This document shows, piece by piece, positions 60,225 through 64,000 of a DNA stretch of 64,000 nt; position 1 is the first letter of the stretch, and each line of letters opens with the position of its first letter. This stretch comes from Glaciihabitans sp. Lineage in GTDB: Bacteria > Actinomycetota > Actinomycetes > Actinomycetales > Microbacteriaceae. Position numbers and translations under genes: made by a program. The notes beneath the pieces are model-generated. The model saw only the letters and a list, made by a program, of their open reading frames with translations. It searched no databases and was not told the DNA's origin. The DNA is taken from contig JAODBD010000006.1 of assembly GCA_025463785.1 (NCBI GenBank), positions 1 through 64,000 of the forward strand. Reading direction: 5' to 3'.

Positions 60225-60259
60225 CGAACTACCATATCTCAATGGTTCGAGAATCGAAC
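60215..60259. promoter_or_regulatory. Paired MarR operators
   Basis: GTTCGA-CCA-TCGAAC (60215-60229) and GTTCGA-GAA-TCGAAC (60245-60259) are perfect 6-bp inverted repeats with 3-base spacers; both are followed by T or TA. Centres are 30 bp apart, about three helical turns. One covers the MarR start codon, the other the upstream promoter region shared with the gene at 60300. Confidence 0.8.
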
Positions 60260-60299
60260 TATCCGCTGGGACGGCGCCCGACCGCTAGGCTGCGGTTCC

Positions 60300-60689
60300 A
60301 TGACCTCGACTACGCCGTCGCCCGCAACTGCGCAACCGGATGCCATCCTCGCGAGTTTCGGCGACATCCACATCAGCAAGCACTGGCTGGTGACACCGCA
60401 GGGCAACCGGAAACTTGCGGGAACTGAGCTGACCGTCACCGATATGTCCTACGACTACCCGGCGATTCCGGTCTGGGCGATCGTGCTCGCCGTTGTGTTC
60501 TTCCCGCTCGGGTTGCTTTTCCTGCTCGTCAAAGAGCCGCGCGCGACCGGGTACTTCCAGGTCGTCGTGGACAACGACGGTCTCAGCCATCGGTGCATGA
60601 TTGGCGCCTTCGGCAGCAACCGACTCGGACAGTTTTACGACCTGCAAAATCGCGCGAACTACGCGCGCGCGCTCATCGCTCAGGCCTGA
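60300..60689 (+). CDS. Small membrane protein of unknown function
   Basis: A 129-residue protein: polar N-terminus, one strong membrane segment (PVWAIVLAVVFFPLGLLFLLV, about residues 59-79), then a domain with GYFQVVVDNDGLSHRCMI and a basic C-terminus. No family recognised with confidence. TAGGCT lies eight bases before ATG 60300. It is divergent from MarR and shares its operators, so it may be a MarR target. The stop is adjacent to that of the convergent ABC ATPase gene. Confidence 0.75.
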   Translation: MTSTTPSPATAQPDAILASFGDIHISKHWLVTPQGNRKLAGTELTVTDMSYDYPAIPVWAIVLAVVFFPLGLLFLLVKEPRATGYFQVVVDNDGLSHRCMIGAFGSNRLGQFYDLQNRANYARALIAQA

Positions 60690-60690
60690 A

Positions 60691-61464
60691 CTACAGCACC
60701 TTCGACAGGAACGCCTTAGTGCGCTCGTGCTGCGGGTTGGCGAGCACGTCGCGCGGCTTGCCGGATTCGACGACGACGCCGCCGTCCATGAACACCAGCG
60801 AGTCGGCGACCTCCCGAGCGAAGCCCATCTCGTGGGTAACGACGATCATGGTCATGCCGTCTTTGGCAAGTTGCTTCATGACGTCGAGGACTTCCCCCAC
60901 GAGTTCGGGGTCAAGCGCCGAGGTCGGTTCATCGAACAGCATGAGCTTCGGATCCATCGCGAGGGCCCGTGCGATTGCGACCCGTTGCTGCTGGCCGCCG
61001 CTCAGGTGCGCCGGGTAGGAGTCCGCCTTCTCGGCAAGCCCAACCTGGGCGAGCAGCTCCTTCGCCCGAGCCACCGCCTGAGCCCTCGGGACTTTCTTGA
61101 CCCGGATGGGCGCCTCAATCACATTTTCGAGCGCAGTCATGTGGGGGAATAGATTGAACCGCTGAAACACCATGCCGATGTCGCGCCGCTGCGCCGCGGC
61201 CTCCTTCGGATGGAGTTCGTGCAGCTTGTCGCCCTTTTCCTTGTAGCCGACGAGTACGCCCTCCACCCGGAGTCGGCCAGCGTTGACCGTTTCGAGGTGA
61301 TTGATGCAGCGAAGGAACGTCGACTTGCCCGAGCCGCTCGGCCCAACAATGCACAGCACCTCGCCGCGGTTGACGGTGAGGCTGATGCTCTTGAGAACCT
61401 CGTTCGAGCCGAAACTCTTGGAAACCTGGTCAGCTTCGACCATGGGAACGGCAGTCTTTGCCAT
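60691..61464 (-). CDS. Polar amino acid ABC transporter, ATP-binding subunit
   Basis: A 257-residue GlnQ/HisP-type ATPase: Walker [17 protein letters not shown]-loop [19 protein letters not shown], signature [15 protein letters not shown], Walker [19 protein letters not shown], and the family-specific [18 protein letters not shown]. Its ATG overlaps the permease stop. Substrate is set by the binding protein two genes upstream. Confidence 0.95.
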   Translation of the reverse strand: MAKTAVPMVEADQVSKSFGSNEVLKSISLTVNRGEVLCIVGPSGSGKSTFLRCINHLETVNAGRLRVEGVLVGYKEKGDKLHELHPKEAAAQRRDIGMVFQRFNLFPHMTALENVIEAPIRVKKVPRAQAVARAKELLAQVGLAEKADSYPAHLSGGQQQRVAIARALAMDPKLMLFDEPTSALDPELVGEVLDVMKQLAKDGMTMIVVTHEMGFAREVADSLVFMDGGVVVESGKPRDVLANPQHERTKAFLSKVL

Positions 61465-62441
61465 TACTCGTCACCGTTCTTGGGGTATGAAACGTAGCTC
61501 GGAACCTCGACGACCGGACCGCGCTTGCTCCGCCTGGCCGGGCGCGCCGCCCCAACCCCGCGGGCAAACCGCTTTTCGAGAAAATACTGGCCGACCATCA
61601 GGATCGACGTGATCGCCAAATACCACGTCGAGGCGGCGAGCAGCAGCGGCAGCGGGTCGAAGATCGGGATACCGATGTCGTGGGCGACCGAATACAGGTC
61701 GCCGCTGAAGGGCACGGCCGTGACGAGGGAAGTCGTCTTCAACATCCCGATCGTCTCGTTGCCGGTCGGCGGCACGATGACGCGCATCGACTGCGGAAGC
61801 ACAACCCGCCACATTGACTGCACCCACGTCATGCCGAGGGCGGTCGAGGCTTCACCCTGGCCGGGATCGACCGACAGGATGCCCGCCCGCACGATCTCCG
61901 CCAGATACGCCGCTTCGTTGAGGGCAAGGCCGATCACCGCGAGGGTAAAGAAACTGAGTCCGGAGCGCGACTGGATGTCGAAGAACGGGGGCACAAACGG
62001 AAGGCCGAAGTGCAAAACGGGATAGATCGTCGAAAGCAGGCCCCAGAACACGAGCTGAACGTAGACGGGTGTACCGCGGAAGATCCAGAGGTAGCCCCAC
62101 GCCACAGCGCGCAGGACCGGATTCGTGGACAGCCGCATGAGCGCAAGGACGACGCTCAGGATGATCGCGATGACCATCGCGAGGACGGTCAACTCGATCG
62201 TGACGAGCGCCGCCTGGGAGATCCTCTGGTCGAAGATGTACTTGCCGTAGGTGGGCCAGTCGAACGCTTTGCGCTGTGACGCATCCCAGAGGAATGCGGC
62301 GAGGTAGATAACAATGACGACCGCGATCAGGGTGCGCCACGGGTGTCGGAGGCGCACCGCTTTGATAGACGGAGCCGATGTGAGGCCGTTCGGCGACGGG
62401 GTGAGCCCCGCCGCCGAACGGTCTGGACCTGCAGAGGCCAT
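61464..62441 (-). CDS. Polar amino acid ABC transporter, permease subunit
   Basis: A 325-residue HisM/GlnP-type permease. A cytoplasmic N-terminus of about 35 residues precedes five membrane helices; the EAA loop [30 protein letters not shown] contacts the ATPase. A basic C-terminal tail [16 protein letters not shown] is unusual but not conserved. Two bases separate it from the binding-protein gene. Confidence 0.94.
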   Translation of the reverse strand: MASAGPDRSAAGLTPSPNGLTSAPSIKAVRLRHPWRTLIAVVIVIYLAAFLWDASQRKAFDWPTYGKYIFDQRISQAALVTIELTVLAMVIAIILSVVLALMRLSTNPVLRAVAWGYLWIFRGTPVYVQLVFWGLLSTIYPVLHFGLPFVPPFFDIQSRSGLSFFTLAVIGLALNEAAYLAEIVRAGILSVDPGQGEASTALGMTWVQSMWRVVLPQSMRVIVPPTGNETIGMLKTTSLVTAVPFSGDLYSVAHDIGIPIFDPLPLLLAASTWYLAITSILMVGQYFLEKRFARGVGAARPARRSKRGPVVEVPSYVSYPKNGDE

Positions 62442-62443
62442 CG

Positions 62444-63331
62444 TTAGCCGTTGGCCGCTGCGTTGATCGTGATTGTCGACAGTGCGCCGTCATTCACTCC
62501 CCACTTGGTGAGGATCTTCGTGTATGTGCCATTGTCGACGATGTCCTGGAACGCCTTCTGGATCGCCTTCGTAAGCGAGGAGCCCTTGTTCACCGCGATG
62601 CCGTATGGCGCGACGCCGAAGACCGTTCCGGCGGCCTGCAACTTGCCGCCCGACTGCTTGATCGCGTCACCCGTGATCGGCGAGTCGGCGCTCATGGCGT
62701 CGGCCTGTCCGAGCACGACCGCGTTCGTTGCCTGATCCTGACCGTCGAAACGGAGAACCTGGATGGCCTTCTTGCCAGCGGCAACACACGCCTTTGACTT
62801 ATCCGGGATATCTGAAAGGTCCTCGACGGTGCCGGTCTCAACGGCAACCTTCAAACCGCAGGCATTGTTGGGATCGACGGTCTTGGCTGCACCCGACGCC
62901 CACAGGATTCCTGCGGAATAGTAGTTGACGAAGTCGACCTTCTTCTCCCGGTCAGTGTTGTCGGTGAAGGATGACACGCCTGCGTCATATTTTCCGCCCG
63001 TGATGGCGGGAATGATCGAGTCAAAGCCCGCGATATTGAATGTCGCCTTGACGCCGAGCTTGGCAGCGACCGCATCGAAGAGGTCGATGTCCCAGCCGAC
63101 CGCCTGGCCGCTGGCATCCTTGAATTCGTCAGGCGGGTACGTCGCGTCGACACCAACCTGAATGACCTTGCTCGACTTGATGCTCGCCGGCAGGAGTGCC
63201 ACGGCGGCAGCATCAACCGGGCCGGCTGTGACCGTTGCCTGCGGAGTGGTCGGCGACGAATTGTTGACACAGCCGCTCAGCGCGAGTGCTGCGACGACGG
63301 CCAGGACGGGGATCCCGTATCTAATGCGCAT
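62444..63331 (-). CDS. Polar amino acid ABC transporter, substrate-binding lipoprotein
   Basis: A 295-residue family 3 solute-binding protein. Signal peptide with lipobox LSGC (Cys 21), then KVIQVGVDATYPPDEFKDASGQAVGWDIDLFDAVAAKLGVK and FDSIIPAITGGKYDAGVSSFTDN, typical of binders of polar amino acids or opines. Ligand cannot be read from sequence; the FMN reductase upstream on the same strand makes a sulfur-containing amino acid one possibility. AGAGAGAAATGG precedes the ATG. First gene of the three-gene transporter operon. The 264 bases upstream show no other feature. Confidence 0.93.
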   Translation of the reverse strand: MRIRYGIPVLAVVAALALSGCVNNSSPTTPQATVTAGPVDAAAVALLPASIKSSKVIQVGVDATYPPDEFKDASGQAVGWDIDLFDAVAAKLGVKATFNIAGFDSIIPAITGGKYDAGVSSFTDNTDREKKVDFVNYYSAGILWASGAAKTVDPNNACGLKVAVETGTVEDLSDIPDKSKACVAAGKKAIQVLRFDGQDQATNAVVLGQADAMSADSPITGDAIKQSGGKLQAAGTVFGVAPYGIAVNKGSSLTKAIQKAFQDIVDNGTYTKILTKWGVNDGALSTITINAAANG

Positions 63332-63595
63332 TTACGATTCCATTTCTCTCTGTGTGAAAGGACAGCTGGGCGCTTGGTGCAGCGTCGCAGCCGTGCCAAG
63401 ACTAACCACCGCGCGTTTCCGACGGGTGACGATCTTAGCCACCGTGCCGGGCTGCGGCGGCCGAGCGTGGGTGTACTCGGGTGGCACTCCGGCCGCTGGG
63501 ATGGTCGCAGCCGTTCTGGAGTACCCTAGCGCCCCGGATGCCTAAAACACAGGTTTCGTGCGCAGATTTGCAAGATATTGGCGTTTATCGCCGTA

Positions 63596-64000
63596 TTAGC
63601 TGAGAAGACGCACGGGTTTGCGCGGATCGACCTCTTCGGAAATCCTGCGTTCGCCCGCCAGGGTGCGCTCGATTTCCTCACGCTCGGCCAGGTGCGACTG
63701 GATGAGCGGAACGGCTTTGCCTACCGCCTTGCGCAGGCGATCCTCGAGTCGGGCACTCGTGATCCGGTAGTTCGTGAAATCGGAGTCGTGCGCGTACACG
63801 CCGAGCGGCAGCGTGAGCGCCTGGAAGAACCCGAACAGCGGCCGAAACTGGTGCTCGATGATCAGGGCATGGCGCTCGCTGCCGCCCGTCGCGGCCAGCA
63901 GGATGGGCATGTCGACGAGCGCGTACTGGTCAACGAAATCGAACAGGTGCTTGAACAGGCCCGTGAAGGATGCCCGATAAACCGGGCTCGCCACGACCAG
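63596..64000 (-). CDS. NAD(P)H-dependent FMN reductase, second copy (N-terminus outside window)
   Basis: The frame is open to the right edge; 134 residues are visible, starting LVVASPVYRASFTGLFKHLF. It is closely similar to the reductase at 51297-51899 over the whole visible length (GGSERHALIIEHQFRPLF, GVYAHDSDFTNYR) and differs mainly in the C-terminal tail. Probably the source of FMNH2 for a monooxygenase encoded beyond the window or for the one at 54152. Confidence 0.9.
   Translation of the reverse strand: MVVASPVYRASFTGLFKHLFDFVDQYALVDMPILLAATGGSERHALIIEHQFRPLFGFFQALTLPLGVYAHDSDFTNYRITSARLEDRLRKAVGKAVPLIQSHLAEREEIERTLAGERRISEEVDPRKPVRLLS

Noticed and set aside
63332-63595. Searched for a riboswitch or attenuator before the amino acid transporter.
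   Set aside because: No convincing helix set, leader peptide or conserved element was seen; only ordinary spacer sequence and a ribosome site.

Overview
This window is a chromosomal segment of a high-GC actinobacterium, most likely a member of the Microbacteriaceae or a close relative. The evidence is the DUF222-HNH protein, the DUF6458 protein, an actinobacterial protein O-mannosyltransferase next to rsmI, the gene order leuB-ilvE-FAH-gltX-tRNA-Gln, an ECF42-type sigma factor with its DGPF partner, and a TANNNT box about six bases before the start codon in many genes, the signature of leaderless mRNAs.

Layout. 1-1020: the C-terminal part of a large serine recombinase runs into a tRNA-Gln(CTG) gene, probably the edge of an integrated element. 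1090-7109: gltX, a YeiH-type membrane protein, an FAH-family hydrolase, ilvE and leuB. 7178-14603: housekeeping genes (DUF6458, ECF42 sigma with DGPF protein, ispE, quinone oxidoreductase, rsmA, tatD, metG). 14676-18666: an Lrp-type regulator and a branched-chain 2-oxoacid dehydrogenase operon (E1 alpha, E1 beta, E2; no E3). 18875-30502: a phenylacetate (paa) catabolic regulon with the paaABCDE epoxidase, an enoyl-CoA hydratase, two hotdog thioesterases, a TetR regulator (PaaR-like), the paaZ fusion, and paaH, paaF and thiolase genes. Three PaaR-like palindromes sit in its promoters; no paaK ligase is present. 30574-44227: oxidoreductase, rsmI, PMT, metY with a CoA-binding protein, sulfurtransferase, a YyaL-type protein, MBL hydrolase, aldo-keto reductase, a phospholipase D-like lipoprotein, a cysteine desulfurase-like enzyme and an ArsR regulator. 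44613-51197: HrpA helicase, a thiolase, a DUF222-HNH protein. 51297-56493: FMN reductase, GNAT, and an operon of a cysteine synthase-like enzyme, an NtaA/SnaA-type flavin monooxygenase and an ammonia-lyase-like protein without the MIO tripeptide. 56548-64000: membrane protein, an attenuator-controlled DAHP synthase, a MarR / ABC-exporter remnant / isochorismatase-like operon, a polar amino-acid ABC transporter and a second FMN reductase cut by the window edge.

The least ordinary content is: (i) the CysK-like / flavin monooxygenase / MIO-less lyase operon with two FMN reductases and an ABC transporter nearby, a candidate unassigned organosulfur or amino-acid scavenging route; (ii) an 18-codon leader peptide with Trp-Tyr-Ala-Tyr-Phe ahead of DAHP synthase, followed by strong hairpins; (iii) two families of intergenic palindromes, a 52-56 bp hairpin in three copies beside unstable tandem repeats, and a 32 bp palindrome in five copies including a three-unit array; (iv) a 49-codon in-frame remnant of an ABC exporter still coupled to both neighbours; (v) a divergent promoter in which each -10 box overlaps the opposite start codon.
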